From Hyphodiscus hymeniophilus (Eukaryota; Ascomycota; Leotiomycetes; Helotiales; Hyphodiscaceae), in the NCBI GenBank assembly GCA_016508695.1, contig VNKQ01000003.1, positions 2,046,001 through 2,110,000 of the forward strand: a stretch of DNA of 64,000 bases. Reading direction: 5' to 3'. This document shows, one piece after another, positions 1 through 12,783 of this stretch. Within the stretch, counting starts at the first letter, position 1, and every line of letters begins with the position of its first letter. The translations under genes and the position numbers were made by a program. The notes beneath the pieces are model-generated. The model saw only the letters and a program-made list of their open reading frames with translations, ran no database searches and was not told the origin of the DNA.

Positions 1-1
1 T

Positions 2-505
2 GATATTGCATTGAAGCCAACCTTCGCAACGATATGCCGCATGCTGCAACTTGCCTGGTTGACTTCCCGCAGTTCTCTTCAGCAAGGAACGGCATGGTCT
101 CTCGGTCATTTCAAAGATATGTTCAAGAATCAGGTTGAAGCATATATTTCCAGACTCGTCGAGAAACAGAAGCCAAAGGCCATTGTTGTTTGCATGATCT
201 ATTACCCGCTCGAAGCTGGCGTATCGAAACAAAGCAGCTGGGCAGATGTCCAGTTGAAGCTGTTGGGCTATGACCGATTTCCTGGCCAGTTGCAGACTGC
301 TATCGCGAAGATGTACGATCTTGCCACGAAGCAGGTCCGGATTCCTGGAATCAAGGTGGTGCCCTGTGCGCTTTTCGAGGCTATGGATGGGAAGAATGAA
401 GAGGACTATACTGACAGAGTGGAGCCGAGCGTTGAAGGGGGTCGCAAAATGGCATTGCACTTGATGGAAATTATAGAACCCCTGATTTCAGAGCAACGGA
501 CTTGA
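2..505 (+). CDS. SGNH-hydrolase-like protein, C-terminal part (5' cut by window edge)
   Basis: The frame is open from base 2 and ends at TGA 503-505, giving about 167 residues with no start inside the window, so this is the 3' end of a longer gene. A hydrophobic strand (KAIVVCMIYYPLE) is followed by an amphipathic stretch and a conserved-looking tail (YTDRVEPSVEGGRKMA). This order resembles the last part of SGNH/GDSL-type esterase folds, where the closing Asp/His block lies near the C-terminus, but the GDS motif would lie upstream, outside the window. No intron is visible. Function is inferred from this resemblance only; a general hydrolase label is as far as the sequence goes. Confidence 0.5.
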   Translation, partial: DIALKPTFATICRMLQLAWLTSRSSLQQGTAWSLGHFKDMFKNQVEAYISRLVEKQKPKAIVVCMIYYPLEAGVSKQSSWADVQLKLLGYDRFPGQLQTAIAKMYDLATKQVRIPGIKVVPCALFEAMDGKNEEDYTDRVEPSVEGGRKMALHLMEIIEPLISEQRT

Positions 506-1945
506 TTTTCTGGCTTGAATTGCGTGGGTTTGCGCAAGTGGAGGCGAGGAAGGATGGCGAGAGTCTGGGAGATGACGCTGGTATCAGACACGCCAGCGAG
601 CAGCGTCGAAATCATCATCTAGACAAGCTGAAGCCAGACTGCTCCTGTATCTCAGCATCGGATCCGGCTCAGCAACTACCCGCACTGTTTGGCGCCTCAT
701 ATCAGCGATTGGTTCAGCTGTAGGAGGACGGACCGAAGCTTATTTTGCAGCCGCATGCATTCCAATGACCGTCTCGATCGTACTACGTCCGTACTTCGGC
801 ATTGCCCAGTACTCGCCTTCGCGAGGCTTATCGCCACCGTTCGAGGAGGAGAATACGAAATACGAAAATGCTCGAGGAATTTTCTGATTCCAATACCACC
901 CCTGTAGGCTTATGCACGGCACGACGTCCGCAATACGAAGAGCCACTCGCTTTGCGTTTGGTACGAACGGTGTCGCTCGGATTTAACATTCCCGCCCCGG
1001 GCCTGGTCACCTTGGCGGGGCAAGGCTGCCACTCGGAAACGGGATTTCGGAAGATTCAAAGGTCTCCCCTCTCCTATCGAACTCGGCCCCGAAGCGAGGC
1101 CTTGGTATTTACTACAGATCAACCAGCCAACCTGCTGAATTGCTGCCTCGGAATACTCGTTGACGTGGGACCATCTTCTGTATGAGATGATGATGTGGAT
1201 GAGGATAAGGATAAAGATGATGCGCTATCGAGGCATTCTGTTCTGTTGCGTTGCCTGACTTTCCGCACTTGTGAAAATCCCCCTCTTAGGTAGATAGACT
1301 CGTCATGAACTCCGTACCCTTGCAGCTTCGTCCTTATCTACGTTCCGAATCTACAGTACCAACATACAGACTTGCAGAGAGGTCGCATGTTCGCATAGAA
1401 GAGAAACCACGGCATGGAATATGTGACTTGCTCTCGTAGCGCTATGCTACTACCACAGGTACTAAGGATACGGAAAAGAGGAGGCTGCTCTTAACTGTAC
1501 GGAGGTAATTTGGTTACCTTAATTACGGTTGCAGGCTGCACTTCGCCAAAGTTTGCACTAGGCACGCATCCAGTTCTTAGCGGTACAAAGCCTGCGGGAA
1601 ATAGACACCCCGATCGTTATTTGTATAATTAATCTGTAATCCCAGATATTATGATTCACTCGTTCTTGATTGCACCTTTCGTTCTTCATTTCTGTGACTC
1701 TGCGCGCCTTCTTCCATACCATAACTAATTATTGAAACTTCGCTTCTTGACAGAACGCTCCCCGATCTCAATATCTCATTGTTGATCCTCTGCGCGACAT
1801 ACGATTCCCTGGTAGCAGACACGGCACACCGCCACGGCATCACATTCAAGAGACACTCAAGGCACTCAGGGAATCAAGTAACTCAGAAAAACTTTATTCT
1901 TGCCTAACGACATCTGAACGCCATTCTCCTTTCGAGCCGCCCACA
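506..1945. other. Intergenic region upstream of the ABC transporter
   Basis: About 1.4 kb without a convincing gene. Short open stretches on both strands lack recognisable domains and splice context. It must hold the promoter and 5' UTR of the downstream pump; no canonical PDRE-type element (TCCGYGGA) was seen by eye. Confidence 0.5.
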
Positions 1946-4900
1946 ATGGCTGGCGACCTAGAAAAGCCCGATGGCAACCACGGTCGAGCCTCAAGCCATG
2001 GCGACTCGAGCGACGAGTTCGAAAGAATACCCGGGGCAGAGGGCCATGAGACAAAGGGCTCGTCTGGAGGGGAGACTGCGGTTGAAAAACAAGACTCGCA
2101 CATAGTCAAAGTCAAGGGCAAGGACGAGGATCTCTATGCGCATCTTCCACCAGCCGAAGCAGAAATCCTGAAGCGTCAGGTCGATATTCCAGCTGTGGAA
2201 GCAGGATGGAGGATTCTATATCGGTACGCAACTACGAACGATAAACTGATCATGGCGGTCAGCGCGCTCTGCTCCATTGCTGCAGGCGCTGCGCTCCCAC
2301 TTATGACGGTCATCTTTGGGCAATTAGCAGGGAAGTTTAACGCATACTTCGCTGGAACCGTCAGCCACTCATCTTTCGAAGGAACCATCTCGCATATGGT
2401 TCTATACTTCATATACATTGGAATTGCGGAGTTTATCACAATTTACATTTCGACGGTCGGCTTCATATACACAGGCGAGCATATCAGTGGGAAGATCAGG
2501 GCGCATTACTTGCAGGCTTGTATGAGGCAGAACATTGGCTTTTTCGATAATCTTGGTTCAGGCGAGGTTACGACAAGAATTACATCCGACACGAACTTGG
2601 TTCAAGATGGCATTTCCGAGAAGGTTGGTTTGACCTTGAACGCAACGGCTACGTTCGTCACAGCCTTCGTGATCGGCTTCATCAAGTCATGGAAGCTAAC
2701 CGTTATCCTTATTTCGACGGTGGCGGCGATTGTGGCAATCATGGGTGGGGGATCAACTTTCATAGTCAAGTACAGCAAGCAGTCTCTTCAGTCATACGCA
2801 GAGGGAGGGTCCGTTGCAGAGGAAGTCATTTCATCGATCAGAAATGCCACGGCTTTTGGCACTCAGGACAAGCTTGCTCGCCAATACGACAAACATCTGG
2901 CAGAGGCTGAGAAGTATGGTTACAAGACCAAGTTTGTCCTAGCTATAATGATTGGAGGCATGTTCATGGTTATTTATCTGAACTATGGCCTTGCTTTCTG
3001 GATGGGCAGCAGATTCTTGGTGGACGGTGAACTCTCCTTGTCCAGCATTCTCACCATCTTGCTGTCAGTAATGATTGGAGCCTTTTCCCTCGGGAATGTC
3101 GCGCCAAATGCTCAAGCATTCACAACCGCTATCTCGGCTGCTGCCAAGATTTTCAACACCATCGACCGAGTTTCTCCTCTGGATCCCACCTCAGCTGCAG
3201 GAGATGTTCTCGAAGTCGTGGAAGGTACCATCGAACTTCGGCACATCAAGCATATCTATCCCTCGAGACCCGATGTCACAGTCATGAAAGACGTCAGCCT
3301 CGTCATCCCAGCCGGCAAGAAGACCGCTTTGGTCGGTGCGTCTGGATCCGGAAAGAGTACGATTGTCGGTCTGGTTGAGCGATTCTATGATCCAGTTGGT
3401 GGTCAAGTTTTCCTTGACGGTCACGACGTCAGCACCTTGAATCTGCGCTGGTTGAGACAGCAAGTCTCGTTGGTCAGCCAAGAGCCTACACTTTTTGGAA
3501 CGACTATTTTTGAGAATATTGCACATGGTCTGATTGGAACAAGATTTGAGAATGAGAAAGGAGACTCACGGAACGAACGTATTATTGAAGCAGCGAAAAT
3601 GGCGAATGCGCACGACTTCATTTCTTTGCTTCCTGAGGGTTATGAGACAAACGTTGGAGAACGTGGATTTCTTCTTTCTGGAGGTCAGAAGCAGCGTATT
3701 GCTATTGCCAGAGCAATTGTCAGCGATCCAAAGATCCTACTTCTCGACGAGGCAACTTCTGCGCTCGATACGAAATCTGAGGGGATCGTTCAAGCTGCAC
3801 TCGAAGTTGCAGCGGCCGGAAGAACCACTATTACTATTGCACATCGACTCTCGACCATCAAGGATGCCGACAATATTGTTGTCATGACGGAAGGTCGAAT
3901 TGTGGAGCAAGGGACCCATGACCAATTATTGACACAACAAGGTGCTTACTACAACCTTGTTGAGGCTCAAAAAATCGGGGACACGAAGGAGTTGAGTCCT
4001 GAGGAACAAGAAAAGATCGACGCAGAGGATTCTAAGATTGTTCGACAAAAGTCATCAAGCGAAGATCCAATGGACTACGAAGAAGATCCCGACGACAAGA
4101 ATGTCGCCAATAAATTGAACCGCACTGCATCCGAGAAGTCACAATCCTCGCTTGCGTTACAAGGTCGACGAACAGACGGGGAAGTGGAGTATCCCTTGTG
4201 GACTCTGATCAAGCTAATTGCCTCCTTTAATAAAACCGAACTTCACTGGATGATTGTCGGACTCTTCTTCTCGATTATCTGTGGTGGTGGCAATCCAACA
4301 CAAGCAGTCTTCTTCGCAAAGGAGATCATTTCGCTTTCCGTCGTTCTTGTAAGTCCAGTCACAGGTCAAGCGATACCGGGAGCCAGACATAAGTTGCGGT
4401 CCGACGTCGATTTCTGGTCCCTCATGTATCTTATGCTGGCAATTGTGCAGTTTATTGCATTCTGCGTCCAAGGTGTCGCCTTTGCCTTTTGTTCCGAGAA
4501 GCTCATTCACCGCGTTCGAGATCGGGCTTTCAGAACCATGCTACGACAAGATATTGCCTTCTTCGACAAGGAAGAGAATACTGCTGGTGCCTTGACTTCC
4601 TTCCTCAGCACGGAGACAACACATGTTGCTGGTCTATCGGGTGTCACACTGGGTACGATCCTCACTGTACTTACAACTTTAATAGCAGCCTGTGTGCTGT
4701 CTATTGCAATCGCTTGGAAGCTCGCCCTGGTCTGTATCGCCACCATTCCGATTCTGCTTGGCTGTGGTTTTTTCCGCTTTTGGCTCTTGGCTCAGTTCCA
4801 GAGTCGGGCTAAGAAGGCATATGAGAAGAGTGCTAGCTATGCTTGTGAAGCCACGAATGCTATTCGCACTGTTGCATCCTTGACAAGAGAACACGACGTA

Positions 4901-6098
4901 CTACAACACTATGAGGATTCCCTCAACGAACAAGCTCAGAAGAGTCTCAAGTCCGTCTTGAAGTCATCCTTGTTATACGCGGCATCACAGTCCTTGATGT
5001 TCCTTTGTATTGCTCTCGGGTTTTGGTAAGACTCATTTCCCTGATCCTTAGAACTTGACTAATTTGAAAAAGGTATGGAGGAAATCAAATTGCAAACCGT
5101 CAATATGATCTCTTCCAGTTCTTCGTCTGTTTCTCCGCCGTCATATTCGGTGCTCAATCAGCTGGCACCATCTTCTCGTTCGCACGTACGTCACTCCACC
5201 GTTCCTCTCTGAGATTACATGCTAATGCCATCCAGCGGACATGGGTAAAGCCAAACACGCAGCGCAGGAGCTCAAAGTTCTATTCGACCGCAAGCCAACT
5301 ATTGACTTCTGGTCAGAAGACGGTGAACCTGTAACTGAACTCTCCGGCACCGTCGAATTCCGAGACGTTCATTTCCGTTACCCTACCCGACCTGAGCAGC
5401 CTGTCCTCCGAGGGCTCAATCTCTCCGTCAAACCCGGCCAGTATATCGCTCTCGTGGGTGCATCTGGTTGCGGAAAATCCACCACCATTGCTTTAATGGA
5501 ACGATTTTATGATCCGTTGTCAGGCGGCATCTACGTTGATGGAAAGGAAATCTCATCTCTAAATGTCAACGACTATCGCTCCTTCATCGCGCTGGTCTCG
5601 CAAGAACCAACACTTTACCAAGGTACAATCCGGGAGAACATTTTGCTCGGAGCCGATCGCGAAGACGGCGCTGTAACAAACGAGCAAATAGATTTCGCAT
5701 GCCGCGAAGCAAATATCTACGATTTCATCATGTCTCTCCCCGACGGCTTCTCCACCGTCGTCGGATCCAAAGGCTCCATGTTATCTGGAGGTCAAAAGCA
5801 ACGTATAGCGATCGCTCGCGCTCTTCTGCGCGATCCTAAAATCCTACTGCTGGATGAAGCGACGTCGGCGCTGGATTCCGAGTCTGAACACGTGGTTCAA
5901 GCGGCGTTGGATAAGGCAGCGAAGGGGAGGACGACGATTGCGGTAGCGCATCGGTTGAGCACGATTCAGAAGGCGGATGTGATATATGTATTTGATCAGG
6001 GCGTTATTGTAGAGAGTGGCGGTCATGTGGAGTTGATGCAGAAGGGCGGCAGATACTCGGAGCTTGTTAATTTGCAGAGTCTGGGCAGACATCATTAG
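1946..6098 (+). CDS. mdr1: ABC-B (MDR1-type) multidrug exporter, full size
   Basis: Three exons, 1946-5025, 5073-5185 and 5236-6098, give 1,351 residues, the usual size for fungal Mdr1/AtrD transporters. The order is TMD1-NBD1-TMD2-NBD2. NBD1 has Walker A LVGASGSGKST (about residue 463), signature LSGGQKQR (577) and Walker B ILLLDEATSALD (598). NBD2 has LVGASGCGKST (about 1138), LSGGQKQR (1248) and LLLDEATSALD (1267). All catalytic motifs are intact, so two working ATP sites are expected. The first intron (GTAAGA, 47 nt) interrupts the Trp codon of GFWYGG; the second (GTACGT, 50 nt) lies before PDMGKAKHAA. The acidic, hydrophilic N-terminus of about 80 residues is typical. The start has a strong CACAATGG context. 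The family exports hydrophobic drugs and xenobiotics across the plasma membrane; the substrate here is unknown. Confidence 0.96.
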
Positions 6099-7056
6099 AA
6101 TAGGCTTGGGTTCTTCGTTATGCAGGAGTTATGAGCATGACGGCAACGTCTCTTGGGGGAGTTCTGGCATGGAAGAATTAGATAGGATCCGAGGAGCTCG
6201 ATGGACGCTCAAAGTATTATAGCTGAGGTGTAAGTGCTGCTCAATCCTTATGTACATTACCATCTACTTTTTTGACCATCGCCTCTACTACGGGTCAAAC
6301 TTTTGATTGAATGTGAATTGTTGATTGAAAGTAGTTGATTATGCTCGCAATCTCCCGTGATATAACTAGTACAAAAGCACTCGATTAACATTGGAAAATC
6401 AGAGGATGGTAAACAAATGTGTACTACCTTTCCCGCTGCGACTCCTATCCCACAAGCGAGGCAGCCACGAAATCCACACCACTTTTAGGGAGAACCCCGC
6501 GCGGACACGGAGTACCTACAGTGCATATCGGTCAATTCAAGCTTCCTAAACTGGACATCCGACGACACCCGCTCTCAAACCATTTACCAGGTAGAGTAGG
6601 TATGTAAGTATGTGCCTAGGTAATGTGGCAGCTCGTAAAGCATCACGTGGGTAATTCTTGCTTCAGCTCGCAAGCCCTTCGATTGACGGAGCGAGATATG
6701 GGGATTATCCTTATCTTCTCCTCATGATCAGCAGTGATCACGTGTAATATCTTACGACGTACTGCGATTGTGTTGGGATATATAGTCGGTAAATTGGAAG
6801 TGTTTTTTCTGTTGGCATGTAGTGTATGTGTGTTTCATTGTCCTTACCGCTCGAGGCATTCGAATGATCCGAGACTGTTCTGTGAATTGCCAGTGTAGTG
6901 AGAGCTGCCGCTGGAACCTCTCAACTATCGACCTGTACCCACTACCCAGCAAAGTTCGACAAACCCGTAAGATTTGGGGATTGAAAGAGAGAAATATATA
7001 TATATATATATATATGCTTATTTCCGTCTCTTAGCAGCAGCTTTTCAGTCGTCAAT
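6099..7056. other. Intergenic region between ABC transporter and FAD oxidoreductase
   Basis: It holds the 3' UTR of the transporter and the promoter of the next gene. The only structure seen is an (AT)11 tract close to the downstream start codon. Confidence 0.5.
6994..7015. repeat. (AT)11 dinucleotide microsatellite
   Basis: Twenty-two bases of uninterrupted AT, 41 bp upstream of the FAD oxidoreductase start codon, probably in its 5' UTR or core promoter. Length polymorphism is likely. Confidence 0.9.
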
Positions 7057-8614
7057 ATGCAACCCAGTGCTTTGCCCGTCGCGAGCTCGACGGTGCCATT
7101 CTGGAGGACGGAGCGCCACGCCCTCGACGAGCACCGATCTACAGCAGAACTTCCGGAAGAATGCGATGTCCTGATCATAGGAGCTGGGTACGCTGGAATT
7201 ACTACGGCGTATAATCTCGTCGATGAAATTGAGGCACCGCCTTCGATTGTGTTACTTGAAGCACGGCAAGCTTGCTCTGGAGCAACTGGGCGCAATGGTC
7301 AGTTCCCAATCTTCCCACTGGTTCCGGAAATACAAAGCTTTAGAGCTTTAGAACATTAGCATCGCTACTGACAGCTCTGAAGGCGGCCATTTGCGACCCA
7401 GTCCAGGCGCTGCGGTCTTTGATAAGTATGGAGTGGCGGCCGCTGTTGAAGTTGCACTTTTCGAGATCGCTCATCTCCAAGTGATCAAAGACTTGGTGGA
7501 GATGGAAAAGATCGATTGCGAGCTCTCATTCTGCAGAGCACGGCATGTCATCACCAACCCCGGGATCCTTCAGGGACTCAAAGGGATGATAGAAGCGATG
7601 CGAGAGTCAAGCCAGACTATCTTCGAGAATTGGCATTTCGTCGAAGGGGCGGCCGCAGAAGAGGTTAGTCTTCCGCCCATCCTCCACTGACTGTCGTCGG
7701 CTGATTCCAACCAGATATCGGGCGTCAAAGGCGCTCTTGCTGTTTTTATCTGCGATGCTGGTCAGCTTTGGCCATATAAGCTGCTCACGCATTTGCTTGC
7801 TTTGGCAATGGCCAATGGTGTCAATCTCCAAACCAATACGCCTGTTCTATCCGCATCAAAAATCATCGATGAGGACGGCTTTTGGCATTTCAATACCCCA
7901 CGAGGCACCATCAAAGCAAGAAAGGTTGTGTACACCACCAATGGGTTCACCTCCGCTTTGCTACCTGAATATGCGGGAGTTATTTTCCCGGTAAGAGCCA
8001 TTTGCTCTCACATCAAAATACCCAAAGACGAAGAGGCACCGAAACTTCTGGGCAGCTATTGCATCAACTACAATCAAAGCTGGGACTATCTCATCCAACG
8101 GGAAGATCAAAGTATAATCGCTGGAGGAGGGGGCATCACTTTCAGGGATGACTATTCTCAGTGGCGGAATAACGTCAACGACAATGCGCTGATCGAGCCC
8201 GCACGACATTATTTTGACAATTACATGCAGCGTAATTTCAAAGACTGGGAGGATAGTGGGGCATACGTCGACAAAATCTGGACTGGCAGTAAGTTTCTCC
8301 TCGCATACGTTCAAAGAAAAGTCGACCCTCTTCCCACTTGGTCCTTTGAAACCTTCGGAGAGTACTCATAACAGGAAGTGACTGATATCTGTATAGTAAC
8401 GGGGTGTACTCCAGACTCGCTGCCACACATCGGCAGTCTTCCGAACAAAAGTTCCCAGTTTGTGTTGGCAGGCTTTAATGGGCACGGAATGCCAGTAATC
8501 TTCCTGGCTGCTAAAGGAATTGCGCAGATGATAAAGAATGGCATCACTTTCGAAGAGACTGGCATGCCCCACGTCTTCAAGACAACGCAGCAGCGTCTCG
8601 ATCAAAAGGTTTAG
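7057..8614 (+). CDS. FAD-dependent oxidoreductase, DAO family
   Basis: Four exons, 7057-7297, 7383-7663, 7715-8288 and 8397-8614, make 437 residues. The N-terminal block has TVPFWRTE and then the dinucleotide-binding motif VLIIGAGYAGITT (residues about 39-51), and the FAD-contact motif SGATGRNGGHLRP is rebuilt exactly across intron 1. The C-terminus carries FVLAGFNGHGMP, typical of DAO-fold enzymes related to glycine/D-amino-acid and gamma-glutamylputrescine oxidases. Introns have GTCAGT, GTTAGT and GTAAGT donors. The family oxidises primary or secondary amines to imines with release of H2O2, probably in the cytosol since no signal peptide is visible. The substrate is unknown. Confidence 0.92.
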
Positions 8615-8907
8615 AACAGATGACGGTCATGTTTGATGGAAGCGAGGATTACGATACCTAATTTCACTTTTACTCTTCAATTTGGAAGGGTGTACAGCAC
8701 TTTTCACAGCCTTGTTGCCTTACAGCTCTGCAGCAATCGTGCATCACAATTTGCACATATGACCTGCACCACTTTTGAACAGATCATGCTGGTAAGAAAA
8801 CTCCATTCTCAATTATGAGCCCTCGCTAGAGCTGTCACGAGCCAATTCGGTCAGAAAAATAAGGGTAAATATCAACTCGAGGAAGTTGTTAACTAAACGA
8901 GTCAAGA

Positions 8908-10151
8908 TCAACCCCTTGCCCACACAATGTCGCTCCTGTAAAAGAAAATGATCAGCAAATCTCCCGTCAATATACCAAGAGAGCGCACCAAGATCATACT
9001 GTTTGGCTACAGCTGATGTCCAACCCCCCATGAATATGTCGACAGTATTGACTCCTGGTGTGCCGTCATCTTGCACGGCCCACAATGGCAGCTGTGACCC
9101 AATGTCTGTAGATCTTGACGCAAACATAGTAGTCCATTGGTTGCTATTGAATCATTAAAGCGGACCCTCATTCGAGTCGAGAAAGTACTCACCCATTAGC
9201 ATAGATGCCCCAGTTTCGATTACTGCCTTCGAGTGCGGCGACCCATTCTTTAGCCAAAGCCTCATTGGCCGACGCTCCGAGGTTCCACGCATTGCAAGCG
9301 TCTCCGTTGGCAGTAGATGTCGGCTCGATGTCAAACCTTAGGTAATCGAGTGACATGCCGTTGTTGTCTATAGCTGCAAGGAACTCGCTCAGTTGAGTCG
9401 CCGGGGATTTACAAGCTACTCCGCTTGGTTGGGTGCCTGTACAAGGGAATAAATAGGCATCGATTCGACTGAAACCTGCAGCTTTGGCCGCATTATAGTT
9501 TGACACGAAGACGTCCTTGACCTCGCCCCCCTATGAAACTTCAGCGTCACGTATGATGGCAGCTCGAAACAGGGAGGAAGAGTACTCACAGCTCCACAAC
9601 CTTGTATATAACCCTCAATGGTGACAGCCTTTACATTCCCCGCAGCGCAGCTCCAGAAGGATGCGGCTGGAGTGCCGGAGAGGTCGAAGCCTGCTGTACC
9701 AGAAGCAGGAGGGGGCGCAGTGCCAGTGCCAGTCACGCAACACTGAAGATGATAACTTCAATTTGGGAAATGAGGCGGAGATATGAGGGTAAATATACCT
9801 CAAAATTGCTAGGACCGGAGCAGTATCCCGCAACGAAGCTTCCAGCACAGGTGTCGGAAGTGTACTCGCAGTTTCCACTACCACTTGGAGTGGAGCAGGG
9901 AGTAACACAACACTCAATATCGGCGGCTCCCGGGCAATATCCAGCGACAAAAGATCCACCGTAGCAAGTGTTAGATGTAGTCTCACAGAATCCAGCCCCA
10001 GACTGTTGTTCTTATTAGCTCTTGAAACTAAAAGAGTGCGATAACCAACAGGAGCAGTGCAGCTCGTAGAACGCCGTTGTAGGGAAGCAGACTTGCAGAG
10101 ACCCAGACTGGGCAAGAGAGTGAAGACTATTGAAAATTTCCATAGATGCAT
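8908..10151 (-). CDS. Secreted GH25 (Lys1-like) lysozyme with two N-terminal Cys-rich modules
   Basis: Six exons on the minus strand (10151-10050, 10002-9799, 9742-9590, 9530-9193, 9143-8976, 8935-8908) give 330 residues. A signal peptide (hydrophobic residues about 5-18) is followed by two tandem modules sharing GSFVAGYC and ECCVT. The catalytic domain starts at GFDLSGTPAASFW (about residue 110) and shows YNAAKAAGF, YLFPCTG, the acidic DIEPT strand and NWGIYANG, as in nematode/fungal GH25 Lys1-like muramidases. The downstream frame could read past TTGGTATA, but removing a 40-nt intron with a CTGAT branch site gives KQYDLGALSWSDIVWARG and a stop, which fits the family better. Likely role: hydrolysis of bacterial peptidoglycan outside the cell. 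The start at 10151 is chosen because it opens the signal peptide; an upstream in-frame start adds 49 unlikely residues. Confidence 0.88.
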
Positions 10152-11699
10152 TGTGAGCGATGCTGTAGCTTTAAATTCTTTTTGAATGTTATCGTTGCAG
10201 AAAATAGACGGGACACTTTTGAAAGCTTGCAACGTAAAGGGCTTCCTCTTATAGAACGCCGAGACTGCGAAGCGATTCGGGCAAATTCCTGGGATCAACC
10301 AAATCTAGCGAGTAGTAAGTTCGGATGGGAAGGACCAATCCTGATTTCGTGACTAAAGCACGTTCTGCTGCTTTTTCGATGCTTCTTCTTTCAAAAGTAA
10401 AGCTAAATAAAGCACCTTCTTGATTGATCCGCTGATCCTGTCGATCGTTTCTCAAGCGTTGCTCTGGGCTTGCCGCTCACGTGCTTTTGATTAGGAAGAC
10501 TGGGCATCGATAAATATCAATTTATATCACACTCGTTCATTTAAGAAGACCATGAATGCGATACTTGAAGAAAAATGATGGGTTCCACTGCAGCTTGAAG
10601 GCTACACTTGAAGCATTGTCGAGCTGGGATTTAGTGAGGAGCACTACGGCTAACGCAGAAAACTTTTGACTTCTGGGATCTGTGGATGCTGTACAATTTT
10701 CGCATAGGCTCTGGAGAGTCTGAGAAAAAACATCTGTTTGACTGTATGATCATTCTCAATGGTACAGGGACCAATGTGATTGAAACCTCCTGTCCTTGGA
10801 GTTCTCCTTCACGTAAATAAAGCGGTCCCAATTTGGGCCACACTTGTGAACATTGATGCAAACTTTCCAAAACCTTCGAGATTGACTGTTTTATGTAGCT
10901 AGCACCATCCGTTGGGTAGGTCTTCATCGTCTGCAATAGCAAGCGAGGAATTCTAAGCGACTCATTCCTCTCGAGACCACCCTTCTTATGTCTGAATACA
11001 TGTACATAACATGACGCCTCTGTATTGTTTCACGATAGGCTCAATCCTCTAGACTAACGAAGAAAGTGCGTAGTCTGAGACGCTATGGAATCATGAACTT
11101 CGAGTAGACCACAGGGTAAGCAAATGCTGATTCAGCATGAACTCGTAGGCTATTCTACGCGGTATAGGACATAGCGTGAATTATAAGGTTGAAGACAGCG
11201 ACCGATGCCCCAGGTTTGGTCCTTGCATAAGGTTTTCAATATTGGTAGGCGAAGCGCCCCAAGTGAACTTAGAGAATGACTGGGACCCTTTCTGGTATTG
11301 CCGAGAGAAAGCAATGGTTCATGGGTAAATCCCATCTTCTCCTTTTGTAAATATATTCATGCTTTCATAAGGTCCGGGAGTAATTGCCAAGCACGTTTCT
11401 GTGAAGCAATGCAGGCTCAGCTACAATTTGATAGCTTTCTCAATTCCTTAGGAACCTTCCATAGGTAAGCCTCTGGGCATATAGATACCAGGGTTGAGTA
11501 CTCGGTACCCCGCATGCCTTCGTCACCGTAGCACAGACTGTCTGTGTGTTGTGTGCCAGCACCTGGTCTCTTCGGTACCTCTCAACAAGCGTAGATAGAA
11601 TATACTGTACATCCTGAAATTGGGTAATTCAAGCTCCGATGGTTGTCTCTTGCAAAATTTGGTCCGGTCCCAGGACTGGGCATTTGTGGGACTGGCTCT
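10152..11699. other. Intergenic region, about 1.5 kb, no gene seen
   Basis: Short open stretches on both strands have no recognisable domain, start context or splice pattern. The part next to 10151 should be the lysozyme promoter; the part next to 11700 the 3' flank of the YwbE-like gene. Confidence 0.45.
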
Positions 11700-12317
11700 T
11701 CAGTCAAAGTGGGAGTTGACATGATGAGATACCGCAAATTCATCTCCCTCAAATTCTCCGCACACGGGGCACGTGGAAACTGGTCCTGAAGTCTCAGCAG
11801 CCGGCAATAGTTCGGTATGTTCTTCTCGCAAGGGATTTTCTACTGGTAGGAAATCGGCCAGGCTGTATCCAGAGGCAGGTATCCCCGTTTCATCTTCGTG
11901 ACGCATATCGCGGATACGACGGTCAATTCGGGGTGGAAAGGTATCAGCAGCCTGCTCTCCATTTCTGCTCAATCCGCTCAAACCATCTGATCCAGCCCTG
12001 GCTTCCTCTTCGGTGACGATCTTTTGTACCCTTCCCACTCTGCCATCCACAAGTCGCACCTTGATTCCCCGAGGATGGTTGCCGTTGGTGAGGACATCTG
12101 CAACGATACCTTGCACTTCTCTGCCTGTAGGCTGATCGACTTTCAGCACAATGGAAACAAAGCCGCCAGGCACAACTTGACCAGTATTCGGCACATTCGA
12201 AGAGTTGGGAGAATAGAGGGGTCGTTCACCACCACCTCCTCCTCGACGACCACCTCGACCGCGGCTCCTCGCGACTTGCGAATCGCCTGCGCCTTGTCGA
12301 TTCCGCGGCCTTTGCAT
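11700..12317 (-). CDS. YwbE/DUF2196-domain protein with C-terminal UBZ4-like zinc finger
   Basis: Single exon, 205 residues from ATG 12317. An RG-rich N-terminus (SRGRGGRRGGGGG) precedes a complete YwbE-type domain: GGFVSIVLKVDQPTGREVQG, LTNGNHPRGIKVRL and DGRVGRVQKI. The tail STCPVCGEFEGDEFAVSHH with a further HVNSHF has C-x2-C and H-x3-H spacing like UBZ4 ubiquitin-binding fingers of DNA-repair proteins. The frame stays open to another ATG at 12515, adding 66 Ser/Arg-rich residues that could be a presequence. I prefer 12317 because MQRPRNRQGAG looks like a family N-terminus and has an AAAAATG context. The function of YwbE in eukaryotes is unknown; RG repeats suggest RNA contact (inference). 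It lies 466 bp downstream of, and on the same strand as, the RNA-ligase-like gene. Confidence 0.8.
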   Translation of the reverse strand: MQRPRNRQGAGDSQVARSRGRGGRRGGGGGERPLYSPNSSNVPNTGQVVPGGFVSIVLKVDQPTGREVQGIVADVLTNGNHPRGIKVRLVDGRVGRVQKIVTEEEARAGSDGLSGLSRNGEQAADTFPPRIDRRIRDMRHEDETGIPASGYSLADFLPVENPLREEHTELLPAAETSGPVSTCPVCGEFEGDEFAVSHHVNSHFD

Positions 12318-12783
12318 TTTTGAGAGTTTTGCATGCGACAGGCTGCTTGTATCCCTTAGGCTGAATTGTGATGACGCGATTTGTGGCGACGATGTAGGAG
12401 TTTGCAGTCCCAGGGTGGATACAAGGCTGAGATCACATGAAGACGAGGCTGAACATTTCGTATTTGTAAGCGATGAACTACCTCTGCGAAGACCAAATCT
12501 GTGAAGACTTGACATTCCTCCTGAATAACGTTCTCAATGCCTCGAGGCCGACCCAAAATCTTCATACCCCCATGCCGATTCTGCAGCAAACAATTCAAAC
12601 GACAAGAGCATCTGCTGCGGCATGAGCGTACTCGTAAGTCAGATTGTCGACGGTAGTGTGAAACACCATTGACGATGGATTCGCAGACACTCATGAAAAG
12701 CCATTTGTCTGCAACTGCGAGCATTGTTTCACTAGACAGTGAGGAATTACTTTCAAAGGTGATAGAACGAGTTAATGACTTCA

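Noticed and set aside
740..946. Minus-strand frame ending GRSTIETVIGMHAAAK
   Set aside because: Looked faintly protein-like, but no upstream exon or domain could be attached.
10152..10298. Upstream in-frame extension of the lysozyme
   Set aside because: It would bury the clear signal peptide 49 residues inside the protein.
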